A stretch of 64,000 nt of DNA from Branchiostoma floridae (taxonomy: Eukaryota > Chordata > Leptocardii > Amphioxiformes > Branchiostomatidae), in contig NC_049980.1 of the NCBI RefSeq assembly GCF_000003815.2, positions 17,227,912 to 17,291,911 on the forward strand. The letters run 5' to 3'. The notes beneath the pieces are model-generated. The model was not told the DNA's origin. It worked only from the letters and a program-made list of their open reading frames with translations, and searched no databases. Shown one piece after another: positions 26,914-37,707 of the stretch. A program made the translations under genes and the position numbers. Every line of letters starts with the position of its first letter. Within the stretch, counting starts at the first letter, position 1.

Positions 26914-28101
26914 GCTCATACCCAGCACTTGCAGTGTTCTTGCTATGGACATTTTTAATGTTGCCAAACGGATACAACACAAGTCTTCAATCAGATGTAT
27001 CATTGAATGCTATGTACATGTCTTGATGATTTTATCAGCCAACTACACATGTACCTCTACTTTCCACACTCCAAAAAATGGCTTGCATGACTGACTCGCT
27101 ATTATAATAATTATAATTATGTGCCATCCAAGTTGGTCCAGTTGGTCTCATACTTGACCTCTAGATATGAGTTGCGGAAAACGAAGGAGGCCAAACCTCC
27201 TTGGAGAAACTGAGTTGGATGGCATCCAGTCTTGTATCATAATAGGATACAAAAATTTTCACCTTGTTTTGGGTAAATCAAGTTATGCCTGTTAGTCACT
27301 ACTTGTTGTTTGGTAGTCGATATGTATAATCCTTGACATTCTTTACTTTTTTTGTTCAAATTGTTCACAAAATGACCTTGTAACTGGGATTTGTGTATAC
27401 TGATTTGTTTATATGGATAACATCCTCAGGGCATCCCAAAACTGATGCCAGCATGCAAAAAAAAGTTGAACAAAAATATATTTGCTCAGTTTCCAGCTTC
27501 TTTACAAAATATTATGTGCACATGAATTTTATCCATATAATTAAGATACTATGGCCTTTGATAACTGTTAGGTAGTGTCTAAAAGTTGTTTTTAGGTTTT
27601 TGAGTTCTTCTGATATATGTGGAAACAAATCGTTACAATATATTAGTACTGTTTTTCTTAAATGCCCATGAATCAGTGTTGTTTTGCAAAGAGTTGTTGC
27701 ATGTCTTCTATGGTATTGAAACAACAACAAAAGTTTGCTTGATACCTGATCTCTACATGTACATTGTATCACACGGAATCAAAATTGATGCTGATCAAGA
27801 AACATGGGAACATTAATAGTTTTGACACAGTATTGCTTTTGACTTGTTTACCTTTTGGTCAATGCTTATTCACCTGTCACACTTTTAAATAACATGTTGT
27901 GTCTGGAAAATGTGCTTCATGTGAGTGCCTGTAAGTTTACCTGCAATTATTTTGTCATTGTTGTGATTATATAACATTGCTTAACTCAGGTAAGGTTTAA
28001 TACACTGTGTATGATTGAGGAGTGACTAGGAAATAAACACAACTTTTTGGATAACTTACTACACTCCTCTGAGATGGACACAAGCTAATATTGTATATAT
28101 C
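26914..28101. other. LYSMD3/4 3'UTR
   Basis: A probable long 3'UTR, with an AATAAA at 28032. It contains an inverted pair GTGCCATCCAA / GTTGGATGGCA (about 27121-27222) that could be a small decayed MITE. No coding exon was seen. Confidence 0.4.
28032..28037 (+). terminator. Possible polyadenylation signal of LYSMD3/4
   Basis: AATAAA about 1.1 kb after the stop codon, just before the palindromic repeat at 28102. Confidence 0.4.
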
Positions 28102-28237
28102 AAATACAACACGGTGTATTCCGTATCATCTGAGGTACCAGCCCGACCGCGGGTAGGATCGCCCTACGGCCAAAGGCCAATCCGACCCGCAGGAGGGCTG
28201 GAACCGAGGGTGATGTGGAATATACCGTGTTGTATTT
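28102..28237. mobile_element. Palindromic MITE (hairpin family, copy 1)
   Basis: The 136-bp sequence is close to a full palindrome. It starts AAATACAACACGGTGTATTC and ends with the complement of AAATACAACACGGTATATTC, and the arms continue through CAGCCC..CGGG to a GGCCAAAGGCC centre. A second, left-truncated copy is at 34024-34139. Confidence 0.75.
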
Positions 28238-29888
28238 TATTTGTGTCGTACCCACCTGAGAAAACACAAGTTTTGATGCGAAATGTGCCAGAAGTTGAGA
28301 AAATTTTGGTGTTCTTGAACAAAAACAGCAGCAATTCTAATGTCCGAATCAGGTATTTGAATTTTCGACCACGCCACACTCAGCGTGCGCAGAGTGCATT
28401 CGAAGTGTTCGATGGAAGCCTGTGTGATACAGCTTTTTATCGCCCGGTCTTGAACACCCGTATCCAACGTTATTGCGGTCCAGATATGATATAAAGTGCA
28501 GTACGTGATATATATCTGTTGTACTGTTTTAGAACTGTAATAGATCCAATGGTTCTGCTATGATGTGTGAACATTCTGTGAACTAGCCTTCTTGTATCAG
28601 GAAGTCTTTCCACCCCTACTGTTATATATGTACTGTATTGTGAACTTAAACATATTCAGTGAAAGAAATAATCTTTTACATGGCAGAAGCTATATCTTAC
28701 AAAATCTATGTGCGCCATTCTATTTTAAATGTACTAATCATCCTTATTAAATTATTTCATCAGACATGTAAAATGCAAGACATGTTGATGGCTTGTTTGA
28801 CATCATCCCTTTGAAAGTGGATTTTTAAAGTAAATTTGACAAGTTTCATGATTGTATGTAAATGGCACTATAAACTTTCATTTCTTTATATTGTGGTGCA
28901 TAAAAATGTTTGACAGACTACTATTACAAAAGAGGAAGGAGGGATCCAATGGATAGAGAAATTGTCAGTTTGACACTGCATCTAGATCAAATTTGGATGT
29001 ACGTGTACTCCTTTGTTTGTTTGAAAGTCCCACAAATGTACCTGAAATGGGCCATTTTTCTGACCTTTTCATTAAAGAATGTGCTAGATGAGAGAGTAGA
29101 TACAAGTAGTCCAATAGCACTAGTATTGATATTGCAGCCCTTGTCTCAGTTTAATATCATCGTTTAAAAACTTGGTATATCTTCTCAGTATAATGTAATT
29201 TTAGATAGGTCAGCAACATGTAAGGCGGAAGACTTGTCACATATGCCTTGCCAATCACTTGGGCGAAAGTATTGGTATGAAATTATAGCAGTACATTACA
29301 CAGAATCTTGCTTTGATGTGTCACATTTGATTGATGGTTACATTTCCTCAAGAAATTATACTGACATACATGCACATGGGCTATCCCATTCTTATCTCAA
29401 TTGTGACTGAGCATATCTAGAGAATAACCTTGTCATGTATTTATGAGACAACAATGAAATAAAACAGATTTTATCCTCATGTGTCATTGGATATACAGTG
29501 TGAGTATAGTATCCCACCTGCTTGATGGCTCTTCCATCTGACGTCCCCCCGAGTCGGCCAATGTCTCCCCCCTGCCTCTCTTACGCCTTATGCGGTTTCC
29601 TTCCTACCCCAGGTCTCATCTTTTCTCCTCATCCAGAGCCCAAAACTGGATTTCTCCACTTCCTCTGCCGTGTTTCTCATTAATGTACCTTGTTGCGAGT
29701 AGCGATGTAGCAGATGCCATCTTTCATAGTAGTTCATGTCTGAACCAGGAGCCTAGATCAACTGATCATATACCAACCAGGATCAGACTCTGACTAGTAG
29801 TACCAGTTTTCACCTAAACATCTACCAACACTATTGTGTCTTAACTGATCCCAAGGAGGGTTTATAATCTCCTTGCTGATCCTAAGCA

Positions 29889-29995
29889 TATTTATTTATT
29901 GGTTTGGCTGCACCGAACACACAGCCAGGGCTGCCCAACTAGCCTATGGCTATTACAAAGGGCTAGCCCTGCTGACAAACACATAAACAATAAAG
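29889..29995 (-). repeat. Probable LINE 3'-end remnant
   Basis: On the minus strand, a GC-rich tract (GGCTAGCCC...GGCTAGTTGGGCAGCC) is followed by CCAATAAATAAATATG, an (AAAT)n-like tail. This arrangement matches 3' ends of L2/CR1-type LINEs. No RT coding remains. The call is from layout only. Confidence 0.35.
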
Positions 29996-30094
29996 CATAT
30001 CTTTTCAATTCAACCCGAAGGCCAAGGTAATTTGGAGATGAGGAGTAACATACTATTACATAATTTTATTATCTACCTCTAAGTCCTTTCAACT

Positions 30095-30180
30095 TTGTAT
30101 CTGTATCTATATAGCCGGTATAACCGTCCTTCGGCGTAACACACCAGCTTCGCAGGCACGCGGCACGGCAGCAGCTGGTT
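30095..30180 (+). repeat. Dispersed repeat family, copy A
   Basis: TGTATCTGTATCTATATAGC, then CGGTATAACCG and CGTAACACACCAGC...GCAGGCAC. The same succession recurs at 45674-45755 (copy B). Family class unknown; possibly a SINE or LINE tail. Confidence 0.6.
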
Positions 30181-32320
30181 ATGAATTCCTAAACCCCTAC
30201 AGACATGTAGGGATAGTGACAAAACCAGGTAGGAAGTTGATACATCTACACTTAAAGGTCAAAAACAACTTTATTTGATATGGTTTATTTGAACTAAAGA
30301 TTAAGACTAAGTGTCACCACTGGGCATTGAATTAGGCATACATATATACATATGGTGCACCAATAAATGTATAAGTACCGTGTGTCTCAACCACAAGGCT
30401 GTCTTTTTTTCCTGGACGCCTCCCTGGTCTCATTGATATAGCACTACACATGATGGCACCTTTATATGACTGCATGGCAGAGCATGGCACTGCTGAGATG
30501 AAATTGTATGCCAAATATTCTTAAAAACCATATTCATCAATTTGAACAAAAGAACCAGGCATAGAGAAAAGTCTGCCAGTTGTTAAAGCTAGCTTGAATC
30601 GTTCACATCAAAATATGGAGTCTTGGGCTGTACCGGAAAATGCAGACCCGTCAGAGTACTAATATCAAATGTAAATACCGCCCAGGTATGATGCAATCTT
30701 AATAGATACATTGTATATGCTGCCAGTGTGTAGTTTTATAGCTACGTTTTGTATATTTTTTTCCTCAAAGTGACAACATACTCACCCAACACAGGCACTA
30801 CAGTAGCTATGGGTGCTTCCAGCTCTGCCCAACATTATCACAATATATACCATTCAAACATCAGCAGATGCCTTGATATGTATACAACAGCCTGCAGTTA
30901 ACACATACATGTATTCACCCCGCCATCAAATACAGTTAATACTTTTCCTTCCTAAGGAAGTTATAAGAAAAAGCATACAATGCAAGGTGGACACATTTGC
31001 GTCCATGTGCATGCACATACATTTTTTATAGGAATGACCATTGTAATTTCTACATACAGAATGCACCATACAATGAAGCAATGTGAAACAATTAACAGTG
31101 CTCTACTAAGCTGGGCATAGCAACTGAACAGCTTAGCACATGTATTGAAACAATTATAGAACTCGTAACTGTCAATTAAGATTAAAGTACATATTGTATT
31201 CACTTGGAATGTGTGAATCTCCTATCTGTATCTAGATTGATAAGTCAGTACAATTGTCATTTGGAGAAAAATTCAATGACAAGAAAGGAGAGGTTTTCTT
31301 GTTCTTCCTTTGTTGAAAAATAGATGTCTTTCTTCAAATAATGCATCATAGATTTTTTATGTAATTTCACATGAGAACAAGATTGACCGTCTGAAAACAT
31401 TTAGTCAATCTTTTATTGAAATCCCCAGCAGAGCGGTGATATAGCAGATCAACAAATTCTACAATATGTCTATTTTGAACATGAATACAATTATCAATGA
31501 ATTTCTTTATTGGATATTAGAATACAACCAATACAAGTTTAGAAACTTGACTTCAGTTGATCATATTTCTGTAGTTCCTTCATCAATTCCATTGCATTAT
31601 ACATGAATATTATTGAAAGCTCTATGTGGTTACCAGAGTTATGTGCCAGACTGGTCTGAAACCTGATTTTCTCGATGGACCATTTTGAGAAAAAAATATG
31701 TGGAAAAAAATCAGTGGACCGGTTATTGGACCAATTAGACAATGTCCAGTAATAATGGTGGTTCTGCATAGAGAATCACTGCATAGTGCATCAGCTCTAA
31801 AAAATTTATTACTTTTATTATAAAGCTACAAAACACAATGCAGGCCTCTGAGTAGTAGTGAAAAATGACACACTGCCATCTGACTACATCATGTGTGCAG
31901 CCGTGATGGTGACGGGACGTGCGCTCGCACTGCTGTAACACGTAAATGATACCGTGCACGAGAAGGAAATTTGACAGATGGAATGGTTACCGCAGGGTTG
32001 TAGGAGGTTTCAGCACTTTTTTTGCAGGACTAGCTCACATACACAGAATTGTTTTACAACCCACAGATGTAAGATGGGATGCCATTGTAAGGCATGATAA
32101 TTATGTCTCCAAAGTACAATACAATGAAAGTAACTATGGACATATGACTGACCAAAGTCAAGTCTTCAACTTTTTGCACCAAGTTTATTTTGGCCTAACT
32201 TTGTCATTTAAACAAACCCAACACATCCTCCAAAATAATCCTTGGTGATGCATCCTTGAGACAGTATGGTAGGTTTGTAGATCACTTTGCTATGATCTAC
32301 CTCTACATTGGTCCAAATTG

Positions 32321-35300
32321 TCAGGGCCTGGCCATCACAAATCCAAGTCCTATGGCACACAGTGCAGCAGCTGAGGCACCCAGCACCAGACCCCACTTCC
32401 ACATCTAAAAGAAAAAGATGGTAATATCAGTGACTAATCCAGAGAGATGCTCGAGGAATGTAAATTGCAATATATGCTACTTTCTGGTAAATGATACAGA
32501 AGGACAGGTAGTTCAGGACTTAAAGAAGGATATCACAAGCTCTTTTCATGCAGTCTGAAAGATACAGATGTAGACCATGCTGAACTTTCAGCACACAAAT
32601 AACAAAAAGGTCAGGCAATATAGTGGCACTTACATTTGTTGCAGTGCCACCACCATTGGGGGAGTTGCCGATGTCTCCCATCATCTTACGGTACATGTTC
32701 CTCTCTCTCTCCTTCTGGGAAGTCTGTTGCTTAACTAGTTTGGACAGTTCATTGTGGATGATCTAGAGGAACATAGGAATGCCAACTCAGTACATCTAGT
32801 GCTACAATAGACTTTCAGAGGTTTTAGATGACTATACTTTAATCTCTGGTTCTTTACTTTTGTAAAATGACAGCTGCAAAGTCCAAATGTTCTGCTCATT
32901 GCAAGTGCAAACCTTGGTTTCTGGCTCCAGGCTAATAGCTTTCCGTAGGCAGCTGATTGCTTTATCCAGATTTCCCTTCCCAGCATACACCTGGACAAAA
33001 ATGTATTATAAGGGAAATACATGTACTGATAGAGCAAAATTAAGCCAATAAACAATGCATCTCATTCAGACTTATCACTTAGTAGTTCAGACATCCCCAA
33101 TGCAAAATCTTCATGAATAATTGAATATTTACATGAACAACATGTACCATGCTAAGATATCTTAGATCTTGTTTCTTCTTAAGAAATCTGTCTAGCATGT
33201 GTCTAGTGGATTGTCTTGGTTACATAAAAGGTTAAAGATGATAAATCAGTTTGCCCATGTGTTGTCTTATGGATGTATAGAGGAGTATATCAATTGACAT
33301 CTATTGGGACATGAGAAAAACAGAAAAAGACAAATGCTACCTTCCCGAGTCTGAAGAGTCCCTTGACATTGTCTGGATGGATGGCTAACACTGCCTCACA
33401 TGACTTCTTGGCAGTGTCATAGTTCTTTGCCTATTGTTGAAAATATTGCAATACAGGAGAATAAACAGTACACCTACTATGCAATTCAAGAGTTTTTTGT
33501 GGAAACCTTATCTGTTAAGATGATGAAACTAAAGACTTGTAACAACACAAGAACATGACAAGCTCTTACCTTCAATTGAGCAGCAGCCATATTGTTGTAA
33601 CTCTTGAGTCTGATGTCATCCATCTGTTTTACTATCTCACTGTCTGGCTACAAAATACAATGTCAAGTTTACAGGAAAATTGAAGTGAGGAAAGTGCACT
33701 GATATTTAATTCCATCAACCTAGTCTCAAGGCAGGTTGACACAATTACAGACAACTATTGCTTCACGTAACTTCTCATCCCATATCCAAATGGTTCCAAA
33801 GACAACATTTTGTATATATCTAGCTCTACAATCAACACTGCCACAATGTTTTAGCACAAAGTGTATCAACAAGAAATACCTCAGGTTTTTCCTTGGATGG
33901 TGATTCAAGTATCTTAACAGCCCTGCAAAAACAGATAAAAATTTCCTGCAGTCTGAATATACATACATGTATTATGTGAAATCTATGATATAGTCTAGCT
34001 GAGACTTACGAAATTGACTAAAACCCTCAGTCCCAGCCCTCCTGCGGGTTGGATCACACTCCGGCCTTCGGCCATCAGGAAATCCTTCCCGCGGTTGGGC
34101 TGGAACCTCGGGTGATATGGAATACACCGTGTTGTATTCTATATATATATATATTGGTGATCTGAGACTGACCAAGATTGCATAAAGCTTATTGTGTATC
34201 GCAGGACATACTTTTATGCCAGGCTTAAAAATGCAGAGTGGAACTAACTTACTGTTCGTAACAGTGGCAAGCAAGCATGAAGTCATTGCGGCTGTACCAC
34301 CAGTTGCCTCGTTCTCTCTTCCTGTTCCTGAGGAAAAGACAAATATTCATACAGAGATAAATAATACAGCCAGCATGTCTTACCAAAACAACATGTACAA
34401 CATAAGATATTCATAAATCATAAAGGAACATAAAGTTAACTTCTTTTCATATCATCAATTGAGTTATAAAAGTTATACTTCATACTAACGTTACTAATTG
34501 ATTCAAGTTATAGAATCCCATATGAATTGGTGTTGTAAAATCCAAGCTGTTCCCAAATAATTATTGGTATTTTGTTTACCCAAGTGTGCGCTTGTCCTCT
34601 GCACTCATAGTGAAGAATTCTGGCTTGTCTTGTGCATTCAGTAACTGCAGCTCATATGTGATTGTGGCATTTTCTGGAATGTCTGGTTCTCTGTAAACAA
34701 AGAGGGGAACATTATAATATGGCATCTATGTTATAAATACAAATCTNNNNNNNNNNNNNNNNNNNNNNNNNNNNNNNNNNNNNNNNNNNNNNNNNNNNNN
34801 NNNNNNNNNNNNNNNNNNNNNNNNNNNNNNNNNNNNNNNNNNNNNNTTGATTTCTCTTGTTTTTTGGTCTTACAGTGTTTTAAATATTGACAATCAAATA
34901 AGACATTTTGTCAATGCTGGAAACCAGAGCATCAATACACTTAATACGCATGAAATGTTCCTGGAAAAATGTCCAACAATACAGAAAGTTCTCAAAATTA
35001 TATAGAATTTAGCATTCAGCAATATCTTTAAAAAAAAATCTCAATAGCAACATAATCTTATAAAATGTAAAATGCAAGTATGGTACAATAAATACATGTG
35101 TAGAGTCCATTCCGAGACACCATGAGGGTTTTTAGACAATAATTGTAATAAGTTGGAATTATTTTGAATAAAAGAATATCTAAGCCCCAACAGTTATAAT
35201 TTTTTCAAAAAAATTAATATGGAAGTTTGAATCTATTTGAATTCCTTTGAATACTTTGGAAACATTTTGAAAGAGATCACACAAAAATCTCTTCATTTAC

Positions 35301-37309
35301 AATGATTTTCAAATATCTGCAGGATTCTTTCACTTTTAGAAATATTCACAAAAAATGGTAAACCTTGCCAAATGGTAGAATTAATTTATTGCCCCATAAA
35401 AGTTAGCCCCTTTTGTCTGCCTGGTATATTTTTAGATTTCACTGATAGGCACTGGTGGGTCCTTTGTGGTAGGCCTTTGACATGACACCTAATCATACTT
35501 TGCAAGGATGTGTGAATTGCTTTCTTCCTAGCCCACTGACCCAATATTACAAAAAATGGTAGAAAATGGTAAATAATGGCAAAATGCTGTTACCATTGTT
35601 TACAAACTGTTAGAAGTATTCTGTTCCACATCATGAATATTTCAAAGGTTTGAGACCGGGGAAAATATTTAGAAAGTTAAAATAGCATTAGAAATATTTC
35701 AAAAGTATAAAATCTCCTGGATATATAATTGAAAACAATTGAAACCATTTGTAAATGATGACAATGGCAACCCTCGCGGTGACTTGGAATCGACTCTACT
35801 GTTGTTTTCTTTTTGTAATTGTGGATTGCCTAAGTGCTACACAATGGTGAATGATATTATCTTACCTTCCGGTTGAGCCATATGCATATAGGGCATCTAC
35901 AATTACTTCACACGTCTCTCCCATACCCATAAGGGAAACACAGAGGTCCCAGGCTGCAAAACAGGGAGAAAAGCAGGGTGGTCAGGGCTTACATTATACA
36001 GTGGAAGCCAGTTAATTGCACATCGGATTAACGCACACTTCTGTTAACTGCACGGAATCCCCAAGTCCCAAACCGATACGGTCCAGCTTGATAACTTCGC
36101 ATTATTGCACCAGCCGGATAATTGCACGAAACTCACTGGCAAATACACTCAAGCACACAAGCACTTCCAGCTGGAACTCAACACTAACCTTGGACGACAT
36201 CTCCCTCCTGCAGTCCAAAAGTGATCTCATCATGTTGATCGACAGTTGTCCCATCCTCTAACCTCCCTCTGCTCCAGATGGTGACATCCTGACCTGGGCG
36301 TGGCCTGGTACTCTCATCTCCACCCTTCACTATTACCTATGGTACAGGTGAACTGAGTTAGAAGGAAACCATGGTAAAAATCATCATGCATCTTTCAGTG
36401 GTACCATTGTTTGTTTGTATAGATGTATGAGAAGCTTCTAGATACAGCACTCGAATGTGTTTCTTGAAACAGCTCGCATTTCATTCACATTTAATAGTTG
36501 GCAGCCAAAACCTCTGTTCCGTAAGACTGGGTCTAAAATACTTCTCATATCAATAGGCTACCACTTACAGCTAAATTTGCACATATCTGGAAATGGGCAC
36601 CAGATATCTAATAAATATAATGTGTGTGCAAACACAATTATTTTAAGCACAATGTGAAAGAAGTGCAATGACTACAATAGAAACTGCAACCTTTCTTTCA
36701 ATTCTTTCCACACTCTGGAATCAACAGGTGGCACAACTTCTCAACTTGCTGCTATGATAGTCAATCCAAATAACTCTTCAACCAAACTACATGTATGTCC
36801 TTCATAACGAAAATATCTAATGTAACGTTACAAGGTCACAACTTTAACGTTACCTTTTTCTTTAATTTTCCGTTTCCCAAAATGTCCAGCCATTCAGGAT
36901 CAGACTCCTCCTCTGCCTCTTTCATGTCTTCTGTTGCTTCTTTCGCATATCCTTCTCCTTCTTCCACCTTACCAATACCCCCGCCATCATCGGTAGAGGA
37001 GGAGCTACCGTTCAGTTTAAGGTTTTGTGAAACATCGCCTTTGCCCTCTTCCACCTTCCCAATTCTATTGACGCCTTCAAAAGAACTCTCCGTGCTAAAG
37101 GCGTTTTGTATGTTTTCTTCATATCCTCCAATTTTAGTGTCTTCATTAACAAGATCTTGCACCCTTTCTTCTTCCATGGGGCCGTTTGTAAGGTCTGTAC
37201 AACCCAGAGTGTCTGGGTGTTTATTTTCTCCAGTCACGTCCTCACGTGTTCCATCATCCATTTTGGGCACGTCGCACAGGTCGGTGTCGTAAAGTGGCAC
37301 CGGAAACAC
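32321..37309 (-). CDS. FKBP8: FKBP prolyl isomerase 8 (tail-anchored mitochondrial co-chaperone)
   Basis: Non-canonical FK506-binding protein anchored in the outer mitochondrial membrane; vertebrate FKBP8 binds Bcl-2, Hsp90 and LC3. Eleven exons join in frame: 36854-37261 (or from 37309), 36189-36336, 35866-35953, 34580-34690, 34253-34327, 33880-33922, 33570-33647, 33341-33430, 32913-32990, 32634-32762 and 32321-32404. The product is 443 residues from the inner ATG, 459 from the outer. In order: acidic N terminus ending [16 protein letters not shown] (family hallmark), FKBP domain ([53 protein letters not shown]), three TPR repeats ([54 protein letters not shown]), a charged linker ([15 protein letters not shown]), and a C-terminal membrane anchor ([16 protein letters not shown]) ending ARP. 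The 100-base gap (34747-34846) is intronic and removes no coding sequence. The head-to-head neighbour is TXNDC5. Confidence 0.96.
34024..34139. mobile_element. Palindromic MITE (hairpin family, copy 2, truncated)
   Basis: The right arm matches the 28102-28237 element (GAATACACCGTGTTGTATTC end, GGTTGGGCTGGAACCTCGGG). The left arm begins only at CAGCCCTCCTGCGGG, so about 40 bp of that end is missing. It lies in an FKBP8 intron. Confidence 0.65.
34747..34846. other. Assembly gap (100 N)
   Basis: A run of exactly 100 N, the conventional size for a gap of unknown length. It is inside an FKBP8 intron. Confidence 0.98.
35999..36144. mobile_element. TA-flanked MITE with AATTGCAC repeats, copy 1 (truncated)
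   Basis: TA is followed by CAGTGGAAGCCAGTTAATTGCAC, then further AATTGCAC/AACTGCAC words. The sequence matches, on the opposite strand, the copy beginning at 49848. The far end (the AAGCGGCTTTTTCTG part) is missing, and the match stops about 45 bp from the FKBP8 exon at 36189. Confidence 0.65.
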
Positions 37310-37707
37310 TCCAGATTCTCACACACCTACCAGAACTGAGTCTTGGGAATGTGTAGCACCACTTGATTGTAGATAAGATGGAGAGTACGAGAGATTTAGA
37401 GATGGATTTGGAGACAAAAATCAAGCCCGGAAGTCTTGTCGTCGGATCGAAGGCTGAAGTAGAGTAAAGGTCGAAAGACCGGTTCATTCTAAATTGGGGG
37501 AGGGACAATAGAGACTGAGACTGAAATTTTCAGATAAATATTGCAGAGTAGAGTGTAAAGATGGATGTAACATACATATTTAATTATAAAACAAGTATTT
37601 TAAGAAGCATTTGGTCTGATACTCGATGCAAATTATACTACAAATTTTTCGTCCCTAGGATGAAGAAGGACTGGTCCAATCCCGTCAGTCACAGCAAAGT
37701 TGTCAAC
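37310..37707. promoter_or_regulatory. Divergent promoter of FKBP8 and TXNDC5
   Basis: Start codons of FKBP8 (37309 or 37261, minus) and TXNDC5 (37708, plus) are 398-446 bp apart with no other gene between. The TXNDC5 start lies in CAACATGGCGGG, which resembles a YY1-type initiator. Direct promoter activity is inference. Confidence 0.5.

Larger units (their letters stand above)
28238..32320. other. Repeat-rich intergenic region
   Basis: No conserved coding exon was recognised. It contains a LINE 3'-end remnant (29889-29995), the dispersed repeat at 30095-30180, and the FKBP8 3' flank. The open frames here are short and show no family features. Confidence 0.4.

Noticed and set aside
26392-27003. 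Minus-strand open frame of 203 codons
   Set aside because: It is the antisense of LYSMD3/4 exon 2, which has clear homology and a phase-matched partner exon.
36795-37292. Plus-strand Ser-rich open frame of 165 codons
   Set aside because: Antisense of the acidic FKBP8 first exon; the Ser richness is the complement of Glu/Asp codons.
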